Below, in pieces: positions 1 to 10,127 of a DNA stretch of 64,000 nt. The notes under the pieces are model-generated. The model was not told the origin of the DNA, did not search any database, and was given only the letters and a program-made list of their open reading frames with translations. Source of the DNA: Isoetes taiwanensis (taxonomy: Eukaryota > Streptophyta > Lycopodiopsida > Isoetales > Isoetaceae). Made by a program: the position numbers and the translations under genes. The DNA lies in contig JAJEKV010000012.1 of the NCBI GenBank assembly GCA_021234155.1, forward strand, positions 9,638,448 through 9,702,447, read 5' to 3'. Every line of letters begins with the position of its first letter. Position 1 is the stretch's first letter.

Positions 1-811
1 AGTAGATATGCAACTAAAGTAGTGCAAAATATTATAAGCAGAATGTCAAGACATGGAAATAATATGAGATTTATAAATGAATGGGTTAAATTAGTTCAGA
101 ATATTGGATTGGAGGCTGCTATTCTGTAAAAACTCTAATTATATAGAAAGGAATCAATGGGTGACATACAGGTTTTGGAAAAAGATCTCGAAAAATAGTG
201 ACAAGGCAGGGCAATAATAGTATCTCAATCTGATTTCAATGGAGCATGTGTAATAGGTGCATAGCCACTTGCATTCAATATCTGATATAACACATTCAAG
301 TCACTTCAGATGTCTAAAGTTTTGCCATGCAGGTTATTAGCCTGTAACACGATAAAATAGGAGCAATATCTACACATGCTTGCAACACTTAAAGTACAGA
401 AACCAAGGAATAGGCAAAGCTTAAGATTCTTCAAGAAAAATTGCAGCAATAGGCTTCAGACAAGAACGACAAGAGAATGGACATAAATCTGCATTCCTCA
501 GAACAAAACGTGCTTCAAATAGAACCAGCAACGAAACCACTATACCTGTTTTTGCAAATCCGACTGGAACGACAAACTGTTCTTGCCGGCCCTGTTTTTG
601 TAGCCATTGGCTCTTCCCATGCCATCGCCATGCACCGGCATGCCCTTCTATTCCGCCCCGTAGAGACAAAAATAGAGTCATGGAGGAAGGTGGATCTTAG
701 GACCTATAACAGGTACGACAAGCAATCTGTTGCAGATGTTCCGGCATTTTGGAGTGTTTTGGAGCTACAAGTTAACCGGTTTCCAGAGGGGCTCCCCTGC
801 AACATAAATGA
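1..811. other. No gene recognised
   Basis: Moderately AT-rich sequence. The short open frames in it, on both strands, show no family motif and no splice pattern I can defend. The right part (about 400-800) is less AT-rich and on the minus strand runs into the dispersed repeat at 812-950, so it may belong to the same mobile element. Function unknown. Confidence 0.4.
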
Positions 812-950
812 CTGCGAGTTTACGGCCAACAGTGGGTTTTGAGCAGTCATTAGCATATCCCATGTATATACTGGCATATACTTGAAATATGCCATAAACC
901 CACATAAACAAGGGTTTGCCCCCTTAGGGGCAACCCAAAAACAAGTTAGA
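812..950 (-). repeat. Dispersed repeat, copy 1 (second copy near 46 kb)
   Basis: Read on the minus strand this stretch closely follows 45955-46080 on the plus strand. The shared order is a GGGGCAAACCC-like block, a TTTATGTGGG block, an A/T run with CAAGTATAT, and then GCTRATGACTGCT. The two copies diverge outside. They are copies of one mobile or duplicated sequence of unknown class; no inverted ends or target duplication were found. Confidence 0.55.
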
Positions 951-1296
951 ATTCAGAGCAAACCCCAAAAAAATCAAATATTTACCTTCTTCAGCACGTA
1001 ATCCATTGCCATAGCGAAAAAGCAATAAGCGCCCGATTGATTCAAGCAAAACTCAACGGAAAGATTAAACAGACTCAAAACTAAGTGCCTGAACGGAATA
1101 AGCAAACCAAAACTAAAACCTTCAGGTATGAATTTTCAACATCATTGAGGATCATTGCCAAAGGTGATTTCGCGTGCATTACGAGGCTCGTCAGAACCCT
1201 TCACGAAGATTCAGTGGCAGCCTTCATTCATACCGGCGCTCTTCACTGAACTGTACGGGCCCATCGGACGAGGTGCTGAGGAGGTGCTGGAATTTT

Positions 1297-1640
1297 GTTT
1301 TTTTGTACACCGTCAATAAAAAAAAGACCCTATATCTACCCATACAAATATACACTTAAATGCTGGTCATAAATAAAATTGCAGCTAATATAAATCTCTT
1401 TATCTATCTATTTAAAGCTCCATGGACGTTAAAAATATCTTATCTTTATCTATTTAAAGCTGTTTTCATTTTTTTTGTACACCACTAATAAAAAAAAGAC
1501 CCTATATCTACCCATACAAATATACACTTAAATACTGGTCATAAATAAAATTGCAGCTAATATAAATCTCTTTATCTATCTATTTAAAGCTCCATGGACG
1601 TTAAAAATATCTTATCTTTATCTATTTAAAGCTGTTAGTA
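1297..1640. repeat. Tandem duplication, 172-bp period
   Basis: Two near-identical copies, the first from about 1297 and the second from about 1469, lie head to tail. For example GACCCTATATCTACC starts at 1326 and again at 1498. Each copy ends with CTTTATCTATTTAAAGCTG. The unit is AT-rich and non-coding. Only a few substitutions separate the copies, so the duplication is recent. Confidence 0.85.
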
Positions 1641-2724
1641 TTTTTTTTTTATATAAAAAATGATATTAAACTACTGGTTCCATCTTCCCCAGTTCGATGA
1701 AGCAAGAATGTGGCACAACCCATCCTAGTAGATGCGAGCTAAAAGACCATGGTGCACCACGTTCTTACCCGACTCAACTCCACTGGGACGACACATAATC
1801 TAGGCGGCATCATACCCATACTCTAGTTACATGCAGTGGTAGACTATTACGTCTAGCATGCTACATAGCCCTACTAACCACCAAGGTATCCATCAAGGCC
1901 TCCGTTGTTCATCCCAGTACTGCACGTCAGGTAGGCTCTTATGCACATGCCGACCTAATCGACAATATGAGGCATTTCACTAGAAGCATATCTACTTACA
2001 ATTTCTAAATCTCTGCCCCCCTTCCCCAAGTACAAGAGGTCTCCATGACTTGGCTTTCAGTCCTAGCATTAAAAAGCTTTATGCCATTTTAATGTCATCA
2101 ATCCGGGCCACAACATCGACATTCTCGTGGAGAACAAGTGAAATTTATAGCAATCTTTTACTCTTTCTTCTCATTCGTTGTTCTTCTCACAATAGTTTAC
2201 TACAATTGTCTCATTGTTTCCCTTCCTTCCATCCATCTGTCTCCACCCTTTTTTCCAGTCCTAATTTGCAAGGTTCTTCATCATGGTTTTTGCTTTTTCC
2301 TGTCGATTGAGTTTATAGCTCTAATCTCGTTGCAAGTATTTATATGCCCTTCTTGCTTTTTTATATTTTGCCCAGAAGCTCTAATTATGTTATACGAATT
2401 GGATCTGTTTGGTTTCGATTTGCAAAGCTCTTATTGCATTTAATTTTTTATGCTTGGTTTGAGTTTTGCAAAGCTTTTATTGCAATTACTTTTTGTTTGC
2501 AAACATGCAAGCTCTTGTTGCATTTACTTTTTCATTGCGGACAGCAAAGGTAAGTAGTTAAGAAGAAATCATTTTGCTATTGATTGATAATTTTTGCATT
2601 TTGTTATTGATCATTCACTTTGCTTTTGTGTTTATTTTTAAGAAAGCAACTATCTGGCTAAGCAAGATCGATTTGTTTGTTGGATGATTCTTTTGGATTT
2701 ATGATTTTTCTCAAGTTGGATGGA
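1641..2724. other. No gene; degenerate LTR-like and T-rich sequence
   Basis: About 1930-2045 resembles the middle of the LTR at 20675-22198: both carry CTCTTATGCACA, then a GAGGC block, then a TCTCTGCCCCCCTTCCCC-type run. The relation is distant. From about 2400 to 2530 a GCAAAGCTCTTATTGCATTTA-like unit of about 50 bp occurs three times. No coding sequence is supported. Confidence 0.35.
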
Positions 2725-3226
2725 CTCTTAAATCTTTTTTTTTTGAAGGACGTGAGACTCTTTTCATTGACAAGAACAAAGGCGCAATACACAATGCACA
2801 GCCAGGAATAAAACCCTAGTGGATGGGCTGACCCAACTAGGCACAAGCACCCGTCTATGCATAAGAAGAACACCGTAAATACGTCTGCCAAATTATCTAT
2901 TTTTTATCATCAGCTAGAGATGAGCAACGATAAGCTTTAATGATCTTCTGCTGAGCACAATGAAGAAGTTGTTGATCAGAGATGTGTGCATTGGAAAATA
3001 TACAAACGTCGCCTCTGCCAGATAGACCATAAAGTCCAACTAGAAGCAAGATGAAATGTCTGCTTACGCAAGTTCGGCCAAACAGAGGGATAAAGTGCAA
3101 GTAGGATCTCATGGCTAGTGACAGACACACTGAAAAGAGTGAACAACTATGCCCAAGCAAGCCATAGATGATCGCATAAGAAGAAGCAGTGTTCAATAGT
3201 TTCAACGCGTTGGGCTCTTAAATCTT
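2725..3226 (-). mobile_element. 5'-truncated LINE insertion with 12-bp target duplication
   Basis: CTCTTAAATCTT occurs at 2725-2736 and again at 3215-3226 and flanks a 478-bp insert. Just inside the left copy is a T run (2737-2744), which is the poly(A) tail of an element inserted on the minus strand. Reading inward from the right on the minus strand, one frame gives the motif ETIEHCFFLCDHLWLAW. This matches the C-terminal zinc-binding stretch (zf-RVT type) found at the end of plant LINE ORF2 proteins. The insert is therefore the 3' end of a LINE, truncated during target-primed reverse transcription. The coding frame is not kept open. Confidence 0.8.
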
Positions 3227-3899
3227 AGCTTCACCTTTCCTCTTTAATCATTTATTCGGAGTTTCTCAAAATTGAACATTTAATACATCTAATCATTGAA
3301 TTTATTATTTTGCATGTACGCTCCTAACAAAATGCGTTGTTCTTGCAAAACAACTTTGGCACCTCATACGCATTCCAGGTAAGCATTTAAGTTTCAATAT
3401 GCTAAAAAAATGTTAGTGATTTATTTAGATTAAACAAAGTTTGGGGAGACTTGGGCAAGGGCATGGTCAACTCCATCTTGATGGAGCGGACTAGGTGTTC
3501 CGGGTCCAAGCTCACCGTTTACTCTTGTAAATTTATTGATTAATGTATTTAGCTTAAAAAAAAATTGGGGAAACTACATTCTATGAAATAATTTGAACTC
3601 AAAATTTCTTTTTTATAGTTATTTTTGGAATTTCTCATGATAACTGTGAATTTTTAGGATCTTTTCAATGATTAATTGAAATTTCTATGATTGATTTAAA
3701 TTTTTGATACTTAATTATAATTTTCTGGAATTTGTTACGATAAAATTATTTTTTTTTTTTGGATTTTTTCAACAATTAATTGAATTTTTATATGATTAAT
3801 TTAGATTTGTAGTATTAATCTTATATTTGTTTACTGGTTAAATTCAATTTTTTTTTATAGGTATTCATATTAACATGTGTTAACTTTTCTCATTTATAC
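3227..3899. other. AT-rich stretch without genes
   Basis: Long T runs and AT-rich sequence. Short repeated phrases of the form TTTTTGGAATTTCTCATGATAA and ATTAATTGAATTTTTATATGA recur between 3590 and 3800. No open frame of note and no recognisable element ends. Confidence 0.5.
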
Positions 3900-4378
3900 T
3901 GTATTTTAAAAGGTTTTTTTTTTTTAAATATATTTAAGCAACGTCGTTGAATGACGTCGCTTACGTGGCACGTCACGTGCCCCAGCTATGCATCACTACC
4001 ACTAGGCATTACATGGCATGTGGTGGCTACCATGTATGGCATGCCGTTCAACGATGTAAACAGCGTGGCGCCGCACTGGCATTCGCATGGCGCGAACGAT
4101 GCCGGCCACGCTAGCATAATTGTTGCCACATGGTTAATATTGTTAAACGATGTTGACTGCGTGGCGCCGCGCTGGCATAAGCAGATGTTGACCGCGCTAG
4201 CATAGCTGTTGCCACATTTACGTAAAGTCTTATGTCACGACATCGTTAAACAACGATGCGATTGACATCTAGACGTCGTTATAGACGTCATTGAACGACG
4301 ACGTGATGTCGTTCATCGACGTTCAACGATGTCTAGGCATCAATATAGACGTCGATATACTAAATTATTTTTGTAGTG
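3900..4378. mobile_element. CACTA-type (En/Spm-like) transposon end
   Basis: The block ends at 4378 with TTTTTGTAGTG, the reverse complement of CACTACAAAAA, the standard plant CACTA terminus. Inside, from about 3935 to 4365, the motif ACGTCGTT and its relatives (ACGACGT, GACGTCATT) recur in both orientations, as expected of subterminal transposase-binding repeats. The element interrupts the Ty3 coding sequence that starts at 4379: the Ty3 minus-strand frame reads through the junction into the CACTA end. The opposite terminus was not found, so this is one end only or a solo remnant. Confidence 0.65.
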
Positions 4379-7130
4379 CTTATAATGACGAAAAGCTTCA
4401 TGCTCCTTATCTGTCCTAGCCTCATTAGACAAGCTTTGGCAGACCTCTATAAATTTCGAATCTGCTGGAAGAACTTGCTCAATTTTCTTTCCAAACTCAC
4501 TGGTAAGAGTAGAGATGACATTACAATGCGTGTGAGTCACTAAAGAATGTCTAGGAAGGGCATCGACGACAACATTATACTTGTTCGGTTTATATACAAC
4601 CTCAAAACTATATTCTTCCAAGAATTCCATCCATCTTCGTTGTCGAAAGTTAAGATGGGGTTGCGTGGATATATTAGAGGCTTTGATGATCGGTGTCCAA
4701 TTGGAACCTTCTCCAAGAAGATAATGCCTCCAAATCCGCAAAGCCCGCACAACCCCAAGCAACTTCTGGTCCCGGGGGATTCACCTTTGATCAGCGTATA
4801 ACCCGTGAGAGTTCAACGGAGGGGTGTTTTTTGGACAATTTGCGTACGTATACTTAGGGGTTAGGGGTATTTTTAGGCACTAATTTGGAGCAATATCTAT
4901 ACACAAAGGGGTCAAATTGCCTTTTAAAATTGCGTATACAAGGGGGGTTTTTTGCTACCTACCGAACACAGATGCCATACCCCCTTATGTATAAGTGCAC
5001 TCCCCGGGCTTCTGGTCATGCATTAGGTATCACTTCTCAGCATCATTCATCTTCCTAAAGTCATAGGCGATAGCTCGTCCCTCTTGTATAACACACCTCC
5101 AGTAGCTATCTTACTCGCATCGGTGGCAATCCATTTATCATTCTGAGGATCTGGTATGGAGCAGTGGTCAATGCTTTCTTCAATTGCTTGAATCCTAACT
5201 GGAATTTCTCCTTCCAATGTGTCATCATCCAATCTCTTACTTTCTCATGCTTTGTGAGGTTGGTGTGTGTGGGGGCTGCTATCTTAGCGAAATCCTTAAC
5301 AAATTTTTGATAATACCTCGCCAAACCCAGAAAACTTCTGACCTCAGAAACATTTGTAGAAGCGGACCATTCCTTAATTGCTTCAATCTTAGCTAGATCT
5401 GTGGAAATGCCATCAATAGAGACGATGCGTCCTAAGTATTCCACCTTGGTGGTCGCAAACTTGCTTTTGGAGAACTTAGCAAAAAGTTGATGGCGTCACA
5501 ACTTCTGTAGGGCCAGCCGAAGATGGCGTTTATAGTCTTCCAAGATCTTACTGTAAATAAGTATGTCACCAAAGAAGATGATGACAAACTCGTCTAGATA
5601 TTCACGGAAGACATCGTTCATTAGTCGTATAAATGTTTCTGGGGCATTGGTTAACCAAAAGGGCATAACAGTGAACTCATAATACACATAACGAGTCCTC
5701 CTCCTTGATTCTTATCTCTTGATACCATGTGTTTAGGTTGGTACGACAGCCCTGTGTATGATGGACAATCCCACTAGCCAACGTAACTGGCATAGCTTAG
5801 ACCTCAAAGGTGTGAGCTGCAAAGCTTCGGCCAGCCTAGGAGATGCAAAATTATGTGTACTACCGGCATCCATAAGAATGACAAAAGGCTACTATCAATC
5901 TGGCCCACATTGCCTATCCACATTGCCTATTGACTATCCACATTGCCTATTTCAATTGCAGCAAAGATATGGGACTCACCTTGGATGTAATCAGGCATTT
6001 CCTCGTCGATGAGGGTTGAAAGGTCGTATAAAGCCGACATCTCCTCCCATTCCACTTCAGCTAAGGCTGCTTGAGCTGCTTGGGTCACATAAGAACAATC
6101 ATGCATACGGTGCCCCCATCAAAAGCAACGGAAATAAGCTTTTGTCCCTCCTTAACTGGTCTCGAGCTTCCCCATGAATGGATTGAAGGATTTGCTGCAT
6201 GGTACCCATAGCAGTTGCTGGTTTATCTGGCACATTAAAAGTCACCTTCTTGTCTGGCTTTTGGTAGGCAGGCTGCTGAGAAGGCCCAGGGCTAGGAGAG
6301 CATACTTTATAAGGTGCATAAGCCTTGCCTTGGCCAAAAATGGAGGAACGCTGATATGAGAACCTGGGGGTTATCCTCTTTTATGCTACGTGCTTTGGCC
6401 TATGCTTGTGCCACTGTCTTTTTAAGGGTTTGAGATAACCCCTCGATGTATCCTTTAACCTGCGATGCTCTATGATACCTAGAACATATAGTCGCAGATG
6501 CATAAATTCGTCTGTATAGGCTTGCACTGACATGCTTTTCTGTTCCAATCAATAGAAGCTCTGTATCTGTTGATATCGATGCGCCCTTGGAACATAGTGA
6601 GATTTAAATGCCTTTGCAAAGATTTTGAACTTGCATCTGCCTCCGGTTAGACCGTGAAACCTAGCATATCCCTTCCATCAAATCCTTGCGAATCTTGTAA
6701 GATTGGTGGTCGCCACCTTACCAATATTTTTCTTGGTCATACTATATGACTTACTAAATTCATGCATTTTGTCGAGCCACAACTCTATGTCAACATCAGA
6801 TATTGACTTGCCTGAGAATTGCGCAAGCTTGCGATTCTTCCAGATACTGGTGACTGCAGAGTTAACTGTCTTTTGGTAGTCTTTTTTACGGGACTTGGCA
6901 TGATCTTCTTATGAAGTTGAGTGGAGCCAGAAGAATCCGAACTAGCATCAGATGAAGAAGAGCTACGAGCATGCTTGGAACATGTCGGCATAGCAGCACG
7001 CGTCAGTGCAGGTGGGGGTGGCACTTGATTAACTTCAATTGCAGTGTTTGGGGTCTGGGTTCGGGAACGCCTGCAAGACAGCCCTCTGTGAGGACCCTTG
7101 GATCTAACAGGAGAATCCGGGGGACTGTGT
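4379..7130 (-). pseudogene. Ty3/gypsy gag-pol remnant A
   Basis: Minus-strand order is gag (about 7.1-6.4 kb, with a C-F-K-I-F-A-K-A-F-K-type block), a damaged zinc knuckle near 6.1 kb, protease (about 5.9-5.76 kb), reverse transcriptase (5687-5100) and RNase H (about 5100-4379). The protease box reads DAGSTHNFA where retropepsins have DTG. The reverse transcriptase palm carries [12 protein letters not shown] and then [10 protein letters not shown], so the first aspartate of the catalytic pair is glycine. The RNase H end has VVYKPNKYNVVVDALPR, close to the family's Y-P-G-x-N-x-V-A-D-A-L-S-R. Sequence between protease and the palm is missing. Multiple frameshifts and stops, a small transposon at 4772-5008 and truncation at 4378 show that it is dead. 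The integrase is not present. Confidence 0.85.
4772..5008. mobile_element. Mutator-like MITE with perfect 9-bp target duplication
   Basis: CTTCTGGTC occurs at 4763-4771 and 5009-5017 and brackets a 237-bp insert. The insert begins CCGGGGGATTCACCTTTGAT and its other end, reverse complemented, begins CCCGGGGAGTGCACTTATAC. These are imperfect inverted ends starting with a CCSGGGGA block. A 9-bp duplication with GC-rich inverted ends points to the Mutator-like superfamily. The insert has no coding capacity. It lies in the RNase H region of Ty3 remnant A: the protein motif reads A-E-K on one side and resumes L-L-G-V-V-R-A-L-R-I-W on the other. It is therefore younger than that Ty3 copy. Confidence 0.8.
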
Positions 7131-7638
7131 CACGCGGGATTTGCAAGAAAAGAACAAGAAGAAGAAAACAGAACAAAAGAGAACAATGAGAGGAAAATGA
7201 TAAGCTTCCTTGATATCAATGATGAACATACATGAGCTCTCGCAATCGAGAGAAGACTGAAGAGAGACAAGACTCAAAACTCATCTAAAACTCATGTGCT
7301 AGCTCTACTCATATATATAGTACAATGGCCTTTGGCCCAATATAGACACTCGACCGATCTCGGTGCCGAGCTCACGGAAGGAGGCCTCGATTTGCAGGAA
7401 TGTTGGCGGTGCCTCTTGAAGTGCCTAGAATCACGCCGACGCCGACACAAAGCGGTGGACGGGTCATCACTTGTCGCGGCGCCTCTTGGTAGCGTGCACC
7501 GTGCTTTGGCTGGGTCCGGCCGCTTTGGTCTTTCTTTGGGCCTTGGATGACTGACCCGCGCTCGCCTCGTGGATCCTTGGACTTGACTTGGTCCGTCGAT
7601 GCATGAATAGTCCCCGCATCAGAGGCTGGGGACTAACA
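7131..7638 (-). repeat. LTR (3') of element C
   Basis: On the minus strand the sequence starts TGTTAGTCCCCAG at 7638, immediately after a purine tract, which is the usual start of a 3' LTR. A TATA-like ATATATATGAG run follows near 7310. The last part contains a T-rich stretch before a GACACAGTCCCC block at about 7130-7150. The far end of the LTR is not resolved, so the left coordinate is approximate. The matching 5' LTR is not in the window. Confidence 0.55.
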
Positions 7639-7650
7639 CTCTCCCCACCA
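7639..7650 (-). other. Polypurine tract of element C
   Basis: On the minus strand TGGTGGGGAGAG directly precedes TGTTAG. Position and composition fit the plus-strand primer of LTR retrotransposons. This sets the orientation of element C as minus. Confidence 0.6.
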
Positions 7651-10127
7651 AACGACACTCGGGTGAAGAAAAGGAGGGAGTGTCTCCGAGGGGGAAGCCA
7701 TCGGGCCTGAAAGTGATCCTCTCACGGAGTGAGGGACGGCACCATTATGGTAAATGCCAATGAGATCCCGGGCGTATTTGAAGAGCGGGAGGAGTGTTGA
7801 GCCCAAGGGCGGGATCGGGATCAATGAGAAAATGAGAGCGCACCATGTCTTCAAGGGCGGCATGGGCGCCGGAAGAAACAAACCGGCACTCCGTGAGAAG
7901 GGCGGTCACGGAGACCAAGGCACCGGGCCGGCATTCGGATTGCAGTGAAAGATGGGACGCTGCCGATTTAAAGAGCTGACCAGGATGCATTTGAGAGCAG
8001 CCACGTAAACGGCGGCGCTGACTTGAATCAAGGATACGGTGAGGTGGCGGCGTCGCAAGAAGGTGTCAAGACCATGAAGAGCATCATCAGGGCGTTGCCA
8101 ACCACGCTCATTGGGAATATAGATCCAATTAGTAGTGTTATCAAGGGTGGCACCATCCTCCCAATTGGAGCGGCGCACAAAACGGGGATCCCACCCAGGA
8201 GATCCGGCCGAGATCGGGAGGGAGTCCATCCAGCATGGCCATCCATGACCTTGGTCCAAAAGGGGAGACGCCAATCAGAGGTGAGGAACCTGGGGCGTGG
8301 AGGGACACCCAGGGAAGCATAGGGAGAGGGGACCATGCCCGTGGGCGTGGAGGCTGAGCCCGCCCCCCCGAATTCCACCGGACAAGAGGCGGATCAAGAG
8401 CTTTGCACCAATGGTCCCATGAACGTGGAGTCGAGAATTTACTGGGAGGGCTATCCCAACCCGTGGGGGACTGTCTTGCTATCGTAAGAGCACGGATTGA
8501 TTGTAACTGCGAGGTCTTTGCATATAAACTTGTGCAAAGGGAAGATCCTCAGGATGTCCCAGATACTTCCTTATCTGTTGCAGCGCCTCAGCTTGCCAGA
8601 GAGGCAAATGATGAGCGAGCTCCGGCATGTACTCTTGATGAAGAGCATGTGTCTGATCATGATCGTATTGAGATAGGGTTGTTATCCAAAAGCAACCATT
8701 GAAGTGTGGGATCACCCACGAAAGTTCGATGTGGCCCATCTCGAAATTTGTCCCGTGTATCGGCCGGATAGAAATCATGGAAAATGTGCGCCATTGGCTG
8801 AACAACTCGAAGGTGATCATATCCGGATCGTCCACGGTTGAATGAGATCAAAGACTAAAAGGGCACAGAATAAACCTTTGTCTTCAACGAGAGAGGTGCG
8901 GCCGGATCGAAGAAAATCCGCTGCGATCGCCAGGGGGGAACATCAACGGGACCATCAACCGTATGCCACTTGAGGAAGAAAGAGGTGGCGGCGGGCAACC
9001 ACATAATCGTGATAAGCTGGAAGGAATAGGGAAGTCAACAAAGCGGGTTGAGAGCAATGGTAACATAGCCTTCAAGTTTGGCTGAGCCTCATCGCCAGGC
9101 CCGAATAGCCTTCTTTGTAGTTTGTGTTGAGATCACGGATCCGGTTCTCCTTGTCTACCGTGAGCGTGATGGCCGGGTCGCGGACCCGTTTCGGAGAAGT
9201 TGTGACATGGGAGGAGGATGGCCCAGGAACCGTGAGTCGGAGCTTGGCAATCTCAGCGTCATCAAGAACTTTTACGTTTCGAGCCTCCTTAAAAGGCGAT
9301 CTTGAGAGATGTGAGTGAGAGGTTTGGCGTGGAAAGCCGAGCTTCCAAAGAGGCAATTTGGCGTCCACGCATTGTAAGGTCTTGAGCTTGAGTGTTGTAA
9401 TGCCGAGAGAGCTCTGTATACAGCGTGTCCAGTTTGGCAATGTTTTTTTCCTTATCAACCAAGAGAGTCTCTCTTGTCTTGACCTGCTCCGATAATTCCT
9501 GAAGGGTGGTCTGCAAGTGAGCCTGCTGATCGGTAAGCAGAGTAATCTGATGTTGGGCAGCCTTGAGATCTTCATGGGCCTGTAAAAGAGCCTCGTGCTT
9601 GTCTTGAAGCTGGGTCTCCAGAGTATTCACTTGCGTGGTAGCAGCTTGAAGGTCACGGTGAACCGCGTCGGAGGCCTCCAGGGCCGTTTGAACCCCATTC
9701 ATGAGAGCTTCTTGGGATTCTTGTATCTTGAGAGCAGCAGCTTGAACATCCTGGCGATCTTGATACAAAAGGCAGCGACGAGGGTCTTTGTGGTGGAGGA
9801 GCTTCTTTGTTGCCTTGTTTTTGCGATGTTTGTGAGACATGATGTGAACTGGAATGCTTTGATTACAGTAGCGGAGGAGGAGACGTGACATGTGAGTCGC
9901 GAATTTTGACATGACCCGAGGAAGAAGAAGGGCGTGAAGTGCCGACTTGGTGAGTCTGAGGAAGGGACCGCTGAGTGGAATCATGAGAATGAGGAGGTGT
10001 GGGAGGAAAGTAATGACAGATGAGGGCTTGAAGATGGCCTCCCACAGAAACTTCAGAGATAGAAGGGGTAGCCCGAAGACGGTCAACTTCTTGGAGAAGA
10101 CGGTAGAATAACAATTGGGGCCAATCA
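7651..10127 (-). pseudogene. Internal region of element C with coiled-coil ORF
   Basis: The clearest frame starts with ATG at 9840 on the minus strand (MSHKHRKNK) and runs to about 9289. It encodes a basic start and then about 150 residues of heptad-like Leu/Ala/Gln/Glu sequence (for example LETQLQDKHEALLQAHEDLK), a strong coiled coil. The reading then continues in other frames through 9.07 kb and, with weaker blocks, down to about 7.7 kb (for example HPEDLPFAQVYMQRP near 8.55 kb). I recognise no protease, reverse transcriptase or integrase. This fits a non-autonomous LTR element with a gag-like or captured coiled-coil protein. It is shifted in frame several times. The upstream part joins Ty3 remnant B abruptly near 10128. 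Confidence 0.45.

Noticed and set aside
1930-2045. Possible LTR fragment of the 20.7-22.2 kb family
   Set aside because: Only short blocks agree, and ends, TATA box and length do not match; kept as a remark, not as a feature of its own.
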